DNA of 64,000 nt from Adineta ricciae (lineage: Eukaryota; Rotifera; Eurotatoria; Adinetida; Adinetidae), in NCBI GenBank assembly GCA_905250025.1, contig CAJNOJ010000050.1, forward strand, positions 374,135 to 438,134, read 5' to 3'. Made by a program: the position numbers and the translations under genes. Positions within the stretch are counted from its first letter, which is position 1. Every line of letters begins with the position of its first letter. Below are positions 24,801 to 40,200 of this stretch, in pieces. A model generated the notes under the pieces. That model was not told the origin of the DNA, did no database searches, and worked only from the letters and a program-made list of their open reading frames with translations.

Positions 24801-25723
24801 TACTTCGAGTTTGGCGTCGTTTCTAGCTGATGTTCGACCTGCTTGACTTTGAACAGGATTCAGATTTAATGGTGGAACGGACTGACGTGGAGAAGGAACC
24901 GCTGCTCGTCTTGCAGATTTTTCCTGTTTGTCAAACAAAAATGAGATCAGTTGATCGACTAGAGCCAGAAGTTAAAACATACATCAATCGATCGGGATAA
25001 TTCAGCTGTGAGCGCTTGTTTAGGATCCAGGTGAGTTGGCGAATCATGTTCTGTACTGATTGTTCTAGATTCTTCAGACATATTCAAAATAAAATACAAA
25101 AATTCTTTGAAGCGCTTTTATTTCAAGGACATTACCTTCATCATGAACAACACGATGCGTTAATCGCTTTTCAGGAGTAGGTAATGCTGATGATTGAGAC
25201 GTAGTCTAGAATAGGAATATTTTCGAATAAAAATCTTCAAATCTACCTGTTCATTCTTACATGTTTACCAGTTGGTTGTCGTGGTCTTTCATCTTCATCG
25301 CTAAATTGAAAATCTTTCGAAATAGAAATCATTCTCGATGTGGAAAATCGATACCTGTCTTCTTCGTCAGAACTGGGATCGATTCGTCCCATGTTTGTTT
25401 TCTGTACGGAACGTGTTTGTCCATCATGTTGTTGACGAGTATCGATATTGGCTAATGAAGATGATGGTAAAACAAGCAATTGATTCGTGGTAGAAGCATG
25501 GAGAAGAGCCGGAACGAATGAGCCCCATTGCTCAGCTCCACGGGTCTTTTGTTGAGGAAAATCTTTGGCGGCGGACGGAACAGCAACAATACTTGCCGAC
25601 GGTATGATTGCTGAAGCAATGTGGGTGTAGAGTTGCTACGAATGAAATATCAAGGGAAAATATTTTTGAAGAAAGTTTTTTTATACTTACGGGTTCAGCT
25701 TTTTTACCAGCTTTTATTTTCAT
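21862..25723 (-). CDS. CEP89: Centrosomal protein CEP89
   Basis: Coiled-coil protein of the centriole distal appendages, needed for cilium formation. Many exons. The start at 25723 gives MKIKAGKKAEP, then QLYTHIASAIIPSASIVAVP, similar in plan to the vertebrate N-terminus (a short basic opening, a LLPAAS-like stretch and alanine/proline-rich sequence). A disordered Ser/Pro/acidic segment follows (IDPSSDEEDR, then FSDEDERPRQP). The rest is long coiled coil. A conserved centre near 23460-23370 (LNQKFLAPLFVCYDEKLFEKD) resembles the CEP89 YLSPLLLAYEDRMKEKDE region. The C-terminus (LISLLNEKQALVDDL, then NLEVNLETIWQATN and MRIREQL) matches the family's closing QVLKDKQEVLDQAL...LEVIWEST...RIRELL pattern. 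The stop is at 21862. Exon joins are by eye. The match at both ends and the centre makes the assignment firm despite the low-complexity coiled coil. Confidence 0.85.
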
Positions 25724-28261
25724 ATTTGAGCTTAAGTGATCTGATGAACAAGAAGAAAAGAAGAGGGAGAGGAGAGAGACAGAAAGAAAAGAAAAATACT
25801 TTCTTTTCTTTTAGAGTATAAAAGATTCAGGCAACAGACAATTACAAGGGATTTCCTTTTCACGCCTCAACCATGTTCGTAGCTGTTGCTAATGGTTATT
25901 AACATGTTCACAATTCATTTATGTAAGAAATTAGTTGAAAGTTCATTATGATTTTAAACAAAACTATCGAATAATATACGTAAAGCTAAATTTTCAAAAG
26001 ACGACAACTTTTACACAATGTAGAGGTCGTCCATAGTCATGAGTATAAGAAGACTTTGCAATATGTTAAGTTAAACTGTGAACCATATTTGCACCTCGGC
26101 TTTTGATTAATAAACAATGAAATTCATGACTGAAAACAAATGTATCAATTGAACTTTTCGATTTAAATTAAATACGAGCTATAACCAACAACTTTGTTGT
26201 ACAAAACTTAATGAGAGTAAGAATTTTTTGAGATACCCATGGGTTTTAAATTGATATGAGAATTGAATCTAAGAAAAACATCAATATTGCATCATGGAAT
26301 TAGTTCCTATTGTATAGAAAGAGTGGATACCAGAAGTTTAGAATCTCAGTTTATAATCAGCGTCGTCCTCTCTTGAAAAATATTCAATACATGCATATGT
26401 ATCACTCTCGTTGCTGATTCTTCAGCTCGTCGAATAAACGAACAAGATGATATTTATGCACTGATTCTCTATCCATTTCTTCTTTTTTTGTGATTTCACA
26501 TAATGGACATAATCTTTCGATTCTGGAAATTACTTTGTGTATGTTGATTGCAAGCTAATACCACGTACATTCTTGTACTGCATTCAGTCTTTCATGACTT
26601 GTTTGAATTCTGTTCGTTATTCTCAGTACATTCGTGTGAAAACGTACCTGATCTCTACTTAAAGCATTAAAGTGCTTGTTTCCTACATCACAAATTTCGT
26701 TTTAACATCATATCTGACTATAGCAGTGCAAAAAAATATCTTTTTTGCGCTTATTTAAATAAACTTTCGGTAAAAATGTGCTTTTTAAACGAAAATAAGA
26801 AGTTCTTACTTTTACATACTTCAGAATATTTTTAATAAAGTCATGGGTTCGAGTTCTTTATGGAATGTAAACAAAATATATACATACCGGATTGTTTTCT
26901 TTACAAAACCGGCTTAATTGAAGTTGCGAAAGAGAACATTCTCCAAGTAAAGTAATAAATTTATATAAATCGCTGATGTCATCATCGAACCATACATGTC
27001 GAAGAATTTGCGAGCTGATCTTTCCGATATCGCTAGAGCTTCATGTACTTATTTTCATAATCAATATTGATTTTACAATGATTAACAGAAAATTACAGAA
27101 ACTTCTGTCGTCACAAGAAAGCAAATCAATGTTTTTTGTCTTCAGTTCTAAATATACATCGACTGATTTGAATATTTCAAATAATGGATTTTTTCTTTTC
27201 TAATTTGCGATCGATTAAACGAAGTCAACAGTGTGATCGAGCTTCACTAATTTCAATATTAATGAACTATGATTAACCATAAAAGAAGTTGTCTCGGACT
27301 GGATTTAAATTGACAAGAGTGTTATTGCATAAAAATCAAAGTCCTTGTAAAACTTCAATAATTCGGTGGAATAAAATAGTAAAACATATTTCCATGCATA
27401 AAAATGTTAATCAAGTGAAATGTTTCAAGTTCGCATTTTTATATTTTTTTCTCTTCTATAAACACGGTACGTATGACCTTTGATGTCAAACAGAAAAATA
27501 AATATTTCACACAAACATGACTTCACGATCAGAAATGCAGTTTTGTCGAATAAAACTAGGAAAAGTTTTTGCATTGCTTTATTTGTCCGTGCTCATAATG
27601 ACTTTCTTTAGGATTTCAATAAACAAAAAAGGTTAATATTTATTGGATGAAAATGGTCAAAGAATTTAATGACGACTTTCCCTGGGAAATATGGATTCAA
27701 AACAAGAACTTTTAATAACGAACTTCGTTATTTTACTCAGCGAATATCTATCGAGATTCTTTTTTCGGATCTTAAATCAACATGAGTGCCGGACACTTGT
27801 AGTATTTCATTGAGAAAAATTTAATAAATATTCACATACTCAAGAGGTCTACGGCACGACCTTTTCGTACTGATGCTACGTCAGAGTGTATTCGGAGGTT
27901 TGCCATTCTGCTCTGAACGAGAACAAAAACATGAATTGAAATGTTTATGTTTCGAACTGCTTGAAATGCGCTTAAGACTTTTGCACTAAGTACCTTGATG
28001 GAGAAAAAAAATCTCATAAATTTATTTCGATCTGTTATTTTGAACATTCATTATTGACTAGAAAAACAAAAAACGAATAAATGTGATGTCGTAGAAATTC
28101 TTTTAATAAAAAAATTTTAGAGAATTTTTTTCCAGTTTGACGAAAAAGAAAGGGAGAGAGAGAGAGAGAGAAAGAAAACAACAACGGAGTATATAAGTTC
28201 AAGTGAATTTTATCAGTACACATTATTTTAAGCAGTGAAACTCAAAAACATTACTTTGGTA
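25724..28261. other. Divergent intergenic region, CEP89/PKHD1L1-like
   Basis: About 2.5 kb, markedly AT-rich, between two divergent genes. It should contain both promoters. A GA microsatellite lies at 28154-28170, close upstream of the fibrocystin-L-like ATG. Open frames at 26976-27203 and 27289-27483 are AT-driven and show no domain or splice context. Confidence 0.6.
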
Positions 28262-31200
28262 ATGTTACACAAAATGAGTCTCATTACAGTAGCTATTCTG
28301 CTATTGTTGACAGTAAAATTCGCAAGTAAATACCCATGCAATTGATTATCCCATTTTAATTGGAGCTTGTTTTCAGGCAGTCAATCATGCTCGTACATGT
28401 GGGATCCGGTATTCGAATCCGATTCGGCCAATCTTCCAACAATGTGTCCGGGTATGTCTATGACACTAACATTTTCAAATACGAGACTTATTTCTCTTAA
28501 ATAGTCAGTACTGCAAGTGGTTCAACGTGTGTTTTCCCGTTTAATTACAACGGCGTAAGTAATACCATGACATACATCCTGATTAGAGCTGAAGAAACGA
28601 GATTTTTTTTCCTTCGTAAACTAGTTAGAAGCCAAAGCTTTTTCTTACTGTATGATAGGTGACGTATACGACTTGTACCATCAACGCTCCAAACAACGGT
28701 GACAGTCGACCTCAATGTGCTACTGCAGTTAATTCCAACAATACTGCAGTTACATGGTCCAAGTGTATTGGTAATACATTTAGCTTTGCAGAGAAAAAAT
28801 TATTTTTATCTACACATATTATATTTTCATTTTAGTACCAAATGACGCTGTCGTCTATTACGCAACTGTTCGTAAAGCGGGTGGTTGGGGACAGAACGGT
28901 GGTAGTACAGAGGGTGGTACTCTCATCTGGGTCTATGGTAATCGATTTGCAGAAAACAGCTTCAGCTCAGTTCCATCAACAGCAAGCGCCAACACTATTC
29001 AATTGGTAGATGGTTTTGCAGTCTACGATTGTCAAATGCATAACGATAAAACAACAAGCACACAATTAACATGCTATACACCAGTTTTACCAGAAAGTGT
29101 CTATCAAATTCGAGTTTATGTCAATGGTAATCTAATTCCACTCTACCAATACAGTGATCCTAATCGTGCTCTATTCGCATCAATGCCAATCCAAACACCA
29201 ACAATCACTGATATTGAACCTCAGTCAGGTACACCACAATCGTTAGTTACACTATTCGGTTCATTCAGAACATCATGCTATTCACGTGATGTTGATGGTT
29301 GTGCTCAAGATAACAATGCACTCATCTCTCGGTAATAAATCTCTAGTTTTGAGTTGTGAATTTACTTGATGTGTCCGTTTCCATAGTATCTACATCGGCG
29401 GTCATTTGTGTAATGTTATCAATCAATCGAGTGGCCTAGTGTAAGTGTACTATTTATGAGTTTGCTTTAGAAGTTCTTTCAAACGACTTTAGCTATGCCG
29501 ACGTTAATAACACACAATTGACATGTAACTTCGAAGATTCAGAAGTTGGTATGTAATCAATATACTCGCTTATTCTGATAAATAATCACGGAAAATTCTA
29601 TGAAAACAGGTATCTTCAATATCAGCATGCTCGTTACAAACGAATTTGGTCGTTCATTAGTCAGTGCAAACTTATATCGTGTTTCGGCCGATGAAAAATT
29701 ATACAATTTTCAAAGCTATGCTAGTACGTTTGCTTCTGTTTTATATTTACATTGATAATACATTTCCTCTTCAGTTGTCTCGAGTGTATCGCCAAGCTCA
29801 GGCAGCACAGCTGGTGGAACAACATTAACAATCACTGGTAATTTCTTTAGTAACAGTGCAAGCTATCCACTGACAGTCACTGTCGGCGGACAACCGTGTA
29901 CAATTGTAAGTTCAACACAAACAACTATCCAATGTCAAACATCAGCAATACCATCAGGCAGCCAAAGCCGATTCGAAGGTACGAATTACAGTGAACAGTG
30001 ATGGTTTTTCTCATTTTCTTCTCTATATTTGGTTAGGTGGTCGTGGTTTACAACTTTATGTAGCATCTGGCTCCAACACTCAAGTAAGAAGATGCAGTTT
30101 AGGTCATAGTTTACGAAAGTATACATACATCTTAGGCGACACTATCAAGTTCAAGTCCACCCTCACCCAGTGGCAATGCAAAATGGACTGACGATGCTCT
30201 CTATGTATCAACATCAGCATCAGCAGAAACTGCTTGGCTCGTCGGCTACGTTCGTGTTGCAAAGACTGCAACATATACATTTATCTTAGATACCAATGGC
30301 GCAGCTGCTTTGTTCCTTAGCACAGATGATGATCCAGCCAATAAAGCACGCATTGCCGATGCCACAAGCACTCAATCATCTTCGATTCAACTGAACAACA
30401 ATACCAAGTAAGATTTCTGTTCTGTTTGGTATTCTCCTGAACAAGATAGCATAAATATTTTACTCTTTCAGCTATTATCTGTTTGCTGTCGGTTCTCGAT
30501 CAAGTGGATATCTACGATTAGGAGTACAAGCACGAATGCATGAAACAAAACTAACAGCAGCCACATCAAGTTTAGTATTGAACGAAATCCAACGTATTAC
30601 AGTCAATTCTGGTGCTAAATCAGAACAACAAGTATGACGATAACATAGTTGACACTTTCATACAATACATACGTACTTTTTTGCCATCGTTTAGCGTATT
30701 ACTTATACGAATTCTGCGACAAATGGTACTTCTGAAGTTCAATCAGTTCAAGTTGATTCTTCAACATTCCAAATTGGTTTCCGTGGTGTCTATACAGGTA
30801 GACATTGATCTCTAAATTTGTTATCTTCATTTGATATTCATTTCTTTTAGCCATTCAAACTGGTCGACCAACAGCTGCAACTATTCAAGCAGCACTCAAT
30901 GATTTACCAACAATCTATCCATTAACAGTTACAGTTACAGCTACAAGTACACTCTATATAGTTACATTCCCTGCTGTGATGGGTAATGTTCCTCTTCTGA
31001 CATGCATCTCATCGTCGGTCAATACACCAAATGTCACTGAAACAGTTCAAGGTGTTGATTCTGGTGCCCAAATTGCCTTTGCATTAGATGACCAACTCAC
31101 CGATTACATCGATTATACGAATGCAAACCTTAGTCAATCAACTGTGAAACAAGCATTCAATAACTTGTTCAGTATTCAATGTCCACCATCGATAAGCAGT

Positions 31201-34200
31201 GCTGCAAATTCACCATCGGTGCTCTACTTAAACGATTTCGAATCCAACTGTGTCTATGACGAAACACCGATCACAGCAAATGCATTCTGTGGACAATGTT
31301 CACAGAATGGCAATACACTATTGAGCGGAAATAGTTTATCCGGAAACTACCTATGCTTTGCATACCGCCTACTCAACAACTACGTTACGTCCATTGGTCT
31401 CGGTCTTCAAATCAACGGTGATGCAACAACAATAGTATGGGCATCGGTACCCTTCTCGCCCATCGCTGATAAATCCTGGCACTACACGTGTGTTGATGTC
31501 GGTGGACAACTCGTTTCACAGGGAGCAATCGACCCATCAGCATCATATGTTATTGTATACGCAGGGCTGGACAAAAACATGAGAAAAGGAATCTTTCTCG
31601 ATGTTGTCTCACTTCGAACAGCACTACCAGCTGGCTATGAAGCGGCAAGCTCATATCCTATTGATCAATCAGCGAATTCAACATGCATCTTTCCATTCAC
31701 ATATAATGGACAACAATATTCAGCATGCACATTGAACAATAATAACATTCCAGTTTGTGCTGATAGCAACAATGTCGTTTACACATGTTCAAGTTCATCG
31801 ATTGAAGGTGCTCGTCGACTTTTTCCAAAGCATCAAGTTGTCTATAACACCTTGCAAGTGACATTCACACCAGGTAGCTCACAAATTACAGCAAACTTTC
31901 GATATACTAACTGTGAAAAACCAAACTTACTCGTATCATGGCCATCATCAGTATGTTTAGATTTTGTTCTTTTTCAGCAATATTTATAAGTTATCTGTTA
32001 TAGAGCGCAACAGTAACTCGTACAGTTACAGCATCGCCAGCTGCAAATGGTACATTCGATCTCGTTTTCAACGGACAAACATATGCATCAATACCAGTCG
32101 ATATTCTACCATCAGATTTAGCTAATCGTTTACAATCATCATCCGATTTCGGATTTTTGAATATTCAACGTATCAACGATTGTACAGGTTATTCATATTT
32201 GATTGAATGGATTGCCAATGGTGGACAAAAAACATCCATTACCGTTTCCAATGCCGGTAGTGTCACACCAAGTGGTACAACAGTAACAGCAACCGGCGTA
32301 CAATCTGGTGGTGTTCTTTTCAATCCATTAACAGGAGATCTAACAAGAACTTATCATACTACTCCTCAAGTAAAAAAGATCTATCTCCGTGCAATATTCT
32401 ATTGACGTTCATTTTATCCTTAGGTCATAGTTTCCGTCGGTGGTTCGATTTCAGATTGCGATGGTGCAGCTACATGTGATTATCAATGGACATCAAGTCA
32501 AACTCCAACAGTAACATCAGTCGTACAAAGTGGTATGACAGTAACAATCACAGGTACCGGGTTCAGTACAACAACAAGTGACAACACAGTTATTATTGGT
32601 ACATCGGGCTCATGCACAGTGACAGCTGCTTCATCAACATCTCTTACCTGTACGATCGCCGCTGCTCCTGCAGGCACATACGGCATTCAAGTGAACGTTG
32701 CTAGCAAAGGTTTAGCAACAGGCACATCAAGTTTTACAGTTGCTGTTTCACTCCAAGTTACATCTATCACACCAGTTCAAGGAGGCGCAGGTGAGTGCCT
32801 ATTTTTGCAGAGCACTTGAGTAAATCTATGAATTTTGAACGACATTGTAGGTGGTGGTTATTCGATTAACATTACTGGAACAGGCTTTTCATCGACTTCG
32901 TCAGTAACGATTGGCGGAAATGAATGCGCAAACCCCGTAGTGTCAGGATTCGCGTTGATAACATGTACTGTTCCACCAACAGCTTCTGTCAGCAATGCAC
33001 AAGTATCGGTTGTCGTCACATCTGGCTCATCATCGTCAACGTCACCTACTCAATTTGCTTACGATGTTACCAATACACCTTCAATTACATTATCAAGCCC
33101 CAGTGTTGTCACCGTCGCCGGTGGTCAATTGACAATTACCGGTACAAACTTTGGTACTAGCTCAGTAGCAGTCTTTATCGGCACAACGAAGGCAACTATT
33201 CGATCATTATCATCAAGTCAAATCATTGCTGATTTACCCTCATTAGCAGCCGGTATCTATTCAGTTCGAGTTTCAACTGCAAATGGATATGCACGTCCAG
33301 CCGTTCAAATCGAATATCGTTTCTATGTTCAAACTATTTCACCACAAGTCGGCTCATTATATGGTGGCAGTGATGTCTATGTACAAGGTCAAGGTTTTGA
33401 TAATTCAACAACAGTTGCATTCACTGATGGTACTGACAACGTTGCATGTGACATCAAATCAGTTCAAGCAGATCAAATCCACTGTCAAACAGAAGCTGCT
33501 GCACCTCGTATAGTCATCTCAGCCGATGGTGTTGATCCAACATATGGTGCTGGATTTGCATGGTCACCACAATACGCAACTGTTCAACAAGGTGCTGTCG
33601 TCGAATGGCAATGGGGCTCATCGGCACTTTTATCATCATTAGCCTACAAAGTCGTACAGGTTTCCAATGGTTATTCAACAACTCCATTGGCAGGCGGTTT
33701 CGATTCTGGCAACACATCATCATCAGGTGCGAAATTTAAGCAATGAATCGCATAAAGCGAATGTTTTTCTATTTTAGGATCATACTCATATCAATTTCAA
33801 ACCGTCGGTACATACTATTATTACACTCCACCTGTCGACCAGACTGGTTCAGCTTCTATGCGAGGTGTCATCAATGTTGTAGCTGCTCAACCACGAACAT
33901 TAACCGTCAAAGTATCATCTAATTCGTTTACTGGTAAGTACTAATCTTCCTCGTAAATTGAATATCATTTAGTGATAATATTCTTCGCTAGCTCAATCAT
34001 GTGCGTTCCCATTCACATTCAATTCAGTTTCCTATACAGCATGCACCTCAGCCAATGACACTCAATCATGGTGTTCACCAACGTCAACATATACCGGACA
34101 ACGTCTCTATTGTACACCAACAGGTATGCGTTCATTCATTTCATTGAGAAATATTTTTTCTAGCAATAAATTTTAGCCTCGATACCTACATCATCCTGTG

Positions 34201-37200
34201 GTGCAAATTCATTGATCAATCCAACATCGTGTTCACAAACAGTTCCATCGAATAACTTAGACTTTTTGTTCACACCATGTACCGTAGGCACTGTTACATC
34301 GATTTCACCTGTACAAGGTCCAGCAGGAACATCAATAACAATTACTGGAACAGGTTTCAGCTCAACATCATGTGCTAACACAGTTCTCATTGGATCATCC
34401 TATGAATGTCCAATAACAAGCGCGTCAAGCACACAACTTGTCTGCCAAATTGGTTCGAACTCACTATTGAATGCTAAATCAGTTCAAAGCTTCAATGTTG
34501 CAAGAGGCCGTCAAGGATTCTTGAGCAACAATGGACTCTTAAAATTTCAATTCCAAGCAAAAGTCACCAATGTATCCCCAGCACAAGGTGAGTTTCATTT
34601 CTTTTTAAAAAGATAGAACTAAAACTTTATCATGAACTAGGTTCAACTGCTGGAGGTACTCTTGTAACAATCACTGGTGATGGTTTCACACCAGCAGATA
34701 CACGTGTCATTGTCGGAAGTATTGAATATACATCAACAGCAACAATTACATACTCACAAATCCAATTCGTCACTGATGTTCCACCTTCAGCTTATATCAA
34801 CCAAAACATTCCTATTCAAATCTTAGTTGGATTAAATCAAGCTGTATGCGCATCAGGTTCGTGTACATACAAATGGGCACAAAGTGCAACACCATCTCTT
34901 ACATCGGTCAATCCAACATCAATTACTGGTCCGCAAACGTTAACTTTGAGCGGTCAAAACTTTGCAGCTGCAGGTTCAATCTCAACAGCAAATGTTAATG
35001 TTACTGTCAATGGCGTAGCATGTACCGTAACAGCAGCTACCAATTCAGCAATCACATGCAACATTGGTAGTGTACCAGCTGGCAACTATCCAATTGCTGT
35101 TTCAATCGATGGTACAATTCTCATATTCATAATAGTAGTAGACTAAGAAAGTAACATGTTGCTCATTTCTTTTTCAGGTGTCGGAAATGTAGTTTCATCA
35201 GTATCACTCACATCGACTGCAGCTATTTCGAGTATTTCACCATCATCCGGCAGTCAATACGGTGGTGTTCTTGTTCAAATCAATGGAAATGGATTCTCTG
35301 GCTCAGCTAATAACACTCAAGTAACCATTGGGTCAAGTGCATGTACAATCGTTCAAATTACATCAGGCCAAATCCAATGCATAGCTCCAGCTCAAGGCTC
35401 AAGTCCATCAGTAGCAACCGTTACTGTCGTTTCTAACGGTGTTAGCTTCCCATCATCAAGTTCGTTCACTTACAGTGCAGCTGCTACACCAACAATTTCA
35501 TCTATCAATCCAACATCAGGCTCTGCTGGTCAAACATTGACAATCACTGGTTCAAATTTTGCTAGTGGCCAAACAACCATCACAATTGGTGGAACACCAT
35601 GTGCAATTACTAGCATTTCATCAACATCCATTGTCTGCACAGTTGGTTCAAGTCCAGCTGGAAATCAACCAGTCATCGCTTCGATCGTCACATCCGGTCG
35701 ATCGGCTTCATCGACTCAATTTCAATACGCTTTACAAGTCAGCGCTGCGTCACCGTCACGAGGTGGTTTCGGTGGTGGTCAATCAGTAACTGTTAACGGT
35801 GATGGATTCAATGGTTCAAGTATCACTGTCACAATCTGCAATACTCCTTGCCAATCGGTATCCGTTCTGTCAAATACTCAATTGACCTGTGTCACACCAG
35901 CAGCAACATATCAGTCTTCTGATAAATCATGTAATTTAGCAGTTACAGTTGGCAGCTTAACACAAACTGTATCGTATGTTTATCAATCAAGTTTAACGGC
36001 AATGGTTTCCGCTGTTAGTCCGAAACGAGGTGGAACTGGTGGTGGTACAACATTAACAATTACTGGTACAAATTTTCCGTAAGATTCCATTGATTGCATT
36101 TTGCAGGAAAAAGAAAACATTCATTTATCTGTTGTAGAACATCAGCTAGCGGAGTTACAGTTAGCATTGCTGGCTCACCATGCTCTGTTCAAACAGCTTC
36201 AGCAACATCAATTACTTGTTTGACAGGTAGTTACGCTCAAACAACAGTTCAGGCGCCAGTCATCGTCAATGTTGTCAATGGTGGTAACGCTATCGGATCA
36301 GAACAATTCCAGTACATTGATCTTTGGTCAAGCCCATGGACTTGGGGAGGAGATTCACCACCTGAAGAAGGTACCATTGTCTCGATCGATAGTGGCAAAA
36401 CAGTTTATTTCGATACGACAACGCCTATTCTCAAAGCTCTCATTGTCGATAACGCATCATTAATTTTTGATGATAATCAAGATGTTGCATTGAATGCTGA
36501 ATACATCTTAATTGTCAATGGTGGTCGTTTACAAGTTGGCACAGAATCAGCTCCATTCCAACACAAAGCCGTTATTACTATGCACGGTCAATTACGATCA
36601 ATTGAATTACCAATTTGTAAGAGAGAGAGAGAGATGTTTTCTTGTTGAACAAATCTATCGATTGCTTTGTGTTGTAGTTGGAGCGAAAGTGTTAGGTTTA
36701 CGCGAAGGTACTATCGACATGCACGGCGCAAACATGGTTCAGACATGGACACGCTTAGCATCTACAGCTGCTGCTGGTGCCTCCCAAATCACTCTTCAAC
36801 AATCTGTCAACTGGCCAGTAGGTAGTCAAATCGTTATTGCCACAACTGGTGACCATCTCAGTCAAGGAGAAACTGAAACACGTACCATCACCGCTGTATC
36901 ATCAAACGGACTTACCTTAACATTGAACACACCATTAGCATATAGCCATTTGGGTGTAACAAAGAGTGTCGGTTCTACGTCTGTTGAAGCGCGCGCTGAA
37001 GTCGGTCTTCTATCACACAATGTCGTCTTTCAAGGTTTGTTGCATAAACACCTATTCTAAGAACTCTGCTCTACACTTATGTCCTTTTGTATGTATTTAG
37101 GATCAGTCACAGAAACATGGAATGTAACAATTGAAGCTTGTCCAACAGGCTTTAATCCAGGTAGATCTTTTACTAGATTCTATGATAAAATTCTCATACG

Positions 37201-40200
37201 AACAACATAGGTGAATTCGCTGTTCAAACATGCTTTCTCGGTCGATATGGACAAGAAATTGGTTCCGATCAATTCGGTGCAACACTTATGGTTAGTGCTA
37301 GTGATGCCAGTACTGACGGCGTTCAAAAAGCCATCGTTCGTTTGTCAAACATTGAAGTAAGCTCTATTTTTACTTAAATCTGTTGATCATTCATAGTCGT
37401 TATCACTTGATTAGGTATTTAATGCTGGTCAAGCATTTCGACTTGGTCGCTATCCAGTTCACTTTCACATGAATGGAAATATGAGTCAATCGTACATCAA
37501 ATCATCGTCTATCCATCAAACATTCAATCGAGCTGTCAATGTTCACGCTACCAACTATTTAACTGTTGAAAATAACGTTATCTATGATATTATGTAAGTG
37601 AAACAGTACTAATCAATACGGATATTGACAATATTGTACTATCTGTTAAGGGGTGGTGCTATATTCTTGGAAGATGGTGTTGAAACTGGCAATGCTCTAC
37701 GTGGTAATTTAGCCGTCTTCGTTCGCACCAGCTCAAGTTTACTCAACGAAGATGTGACACCAGCTGCTTTCTGGGTAAGTTTCTTCTTTTTAATGAACCT
37801 CTCATTAATATAGTATCTGTCGGCTTAGGTCACCAATCCAAACAATATCGTAGAACATAATGCTGTTGCTGGTGGTACACACTTTGGTTACTGGTATCGA
37901 ATGCTTCGTACACCCGACGGTCCATCATTTGCCATGTATCCAAACACCTGCCCATACCGTCAACAATTCGGTCGTTTCTTCAACAACAGTGTCCACAGTG
38001 TCGGTCGTTTTGGTGTTTGGATCTTTCCTGAATACTCACCGACTGTTGCTGGCGATTGCGGCAATGATGCACCATATCAAGCCGTATTCGATGGATTAGT
38101 TTCATGGAAAAACAATCGTGGTTTTGAATGGGTCATGTCCAGCACTATTCAAATTCGCAATGCTGTAGTATTCGACAATGCTGATACTGGTCTTCGATGT
38201 GTCACCGCCATTAATAATCAAGCAACAAATCTTCCAAATCTTCGTGCTACATTCTACAATGAAAACGCTGGTTCATCAGTTATCAACTCAATCGTCATCG
38301 GTGATTCACAAGTATCATCTACTCCAGTTGTACCAGGCGAAGGTGGTCTTGTTGGTAAGTTGCGTGTTGAAATCCTCAATCGAGATGATCATTCCATTCT
38401 CTCCGTTCCCTAGTCATGTGGGATCGTGGTCTACGTGTACGAAACGTTTCATTCATTAACTACCCAAGTGCAAACACACAAGCTATATTTGGTCCAGTCA
38501 TCGCTGGCCGTTGTCTTATTTATTGTGGAGGTATGATAAGAATGAAAGAATACGATTAAATAGTACTTCGTTTTATCATTAGGTTGGTTAACAAAATTCT
38601 CTCAATTGAAATTTACAAATGTCTTGAATCGTGGTAACTTCCGTTGGCCATATGATGGTCTCTATCAAGACGAAGATGGTTCATTGGCTAATGTTGTTGG
38701 CGGTGTGATTATTTCACCTGACGGTCTCTGGAATACATCAACGGCATGTACGAAGACACCCAACTTTCTCAATGCTGTCACATGTCCATCATCGTTGGGC
38801 ACCTGGATTCGATTTGCTTTCAATAACGCTAATCTCGGTAAGAATGCCGAAGTCTTGAATGTTTACGATGATGCCAACCATAACACTGTCGTTCTCAATC
38901 TTAAAAAACGATTAACACATACAAACGGTTATATGATGAACCTGTTAGCTAAAAAGACCTATCTATTTCAATTCGAAAATGCTAATGTAAGTTAAAATTT
39001 GTTCGATGACATTCTAAACACGCCTACGCTATTCATTTTTACTTGTAGAGCACAGTCAATTTATCGTATACTGGTGTTGCTTACAGCTTAGCACCTGGTG
39101 ATTATCTTATCATTCGTCATCAAGTCTCTTATATGCCCGACCAAGTTTCTGTTGTATCGAATACACTAGTCAAAGGATCAATCGCACCACTCACATCTGC
39201 AAATAACAATGGGGATTGGTATTACGATAACACTACAAGCGAATTTTCATACATCGGTAATCTAGTACTCTTTTTCGTCATCGAGATGAATTGCAATTCG
39301 ATTTTGTTTGTATCAATTTAGTTAAAAACCCATCTACTAGTTCTGCACCAGCTGATGTGTCTATCTCACTGAACGTTGTTAAATGCCGATATCCAAATTG
39401 TGAATATCCAGCTCAACCAGGCCTTGAATTGCCAGCTGTCGCTCGACCAGCAAGTGCTCTGTATTGGTCAAATGATTCCGACTGGGCTTTTGCATTACCA
39501 GGCTATGGTGGATATGGTGAGATAGTTTTTCGATCGCTTCCAAAGATCAAGTAATTGTCATCGTGTACCTTTTTGTAGGAAGTGTGAAACCAGGTAATGG
39601 TACAGACATTTACATTCCTCGTGGCGTATGGCTTGTTGCCAACTATCCGTTACCTCGTGTTCGATCGTTACGTATCGATGGTGTTCTTGAATTCGAACAA
39701 GTAAAAATATATAAGATTTCCTTTCTTTTTGAGCCTGTTTTCTTTTCAAGGGTATCAATAACATTCTCTATGTTGACAGTATTCTCATCAATGGTGGTCA
39801 ATTGATTGTCGGTATGTATATTGATGCAATCAGTATGTCCTTTTCTTTAATTCGAATCTTTATAGGTTGGCCAAATAATCCACTTACATCCAATGTTGAT
39901 ATCATCATAACTGGTTCATCATCCGTCAACGTTTTATTACCGAATAATGCTGGATCACTTGGACCTCGAGTCATCGGCGTTTTAGGTGGTCTTGATCTTC
40001 ATGGAATTTCACGAAATGTTTCATGGACACGTCTTGCAACGACAGCATCTGCCGGTCAAAACTCGATTACCTTAAGCGAACCAGTCGACTGGGTTGCTGG
40101 AGACGAAATTCTTCTCACAACAACTGACACACGAATTGAACATACAGAACGATTAACAATTGCCAGCGTTAGTGGAAGTGGTACAGTAGTCACATTGAAA

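Noticed and set aside
26976-27483. Two plus-strand open frames in the CEP89/PKHD1L1-like spacer
   Set aside because: AT-rich sequence with no recognised domain, no conserved motif and no convincing splice sites.
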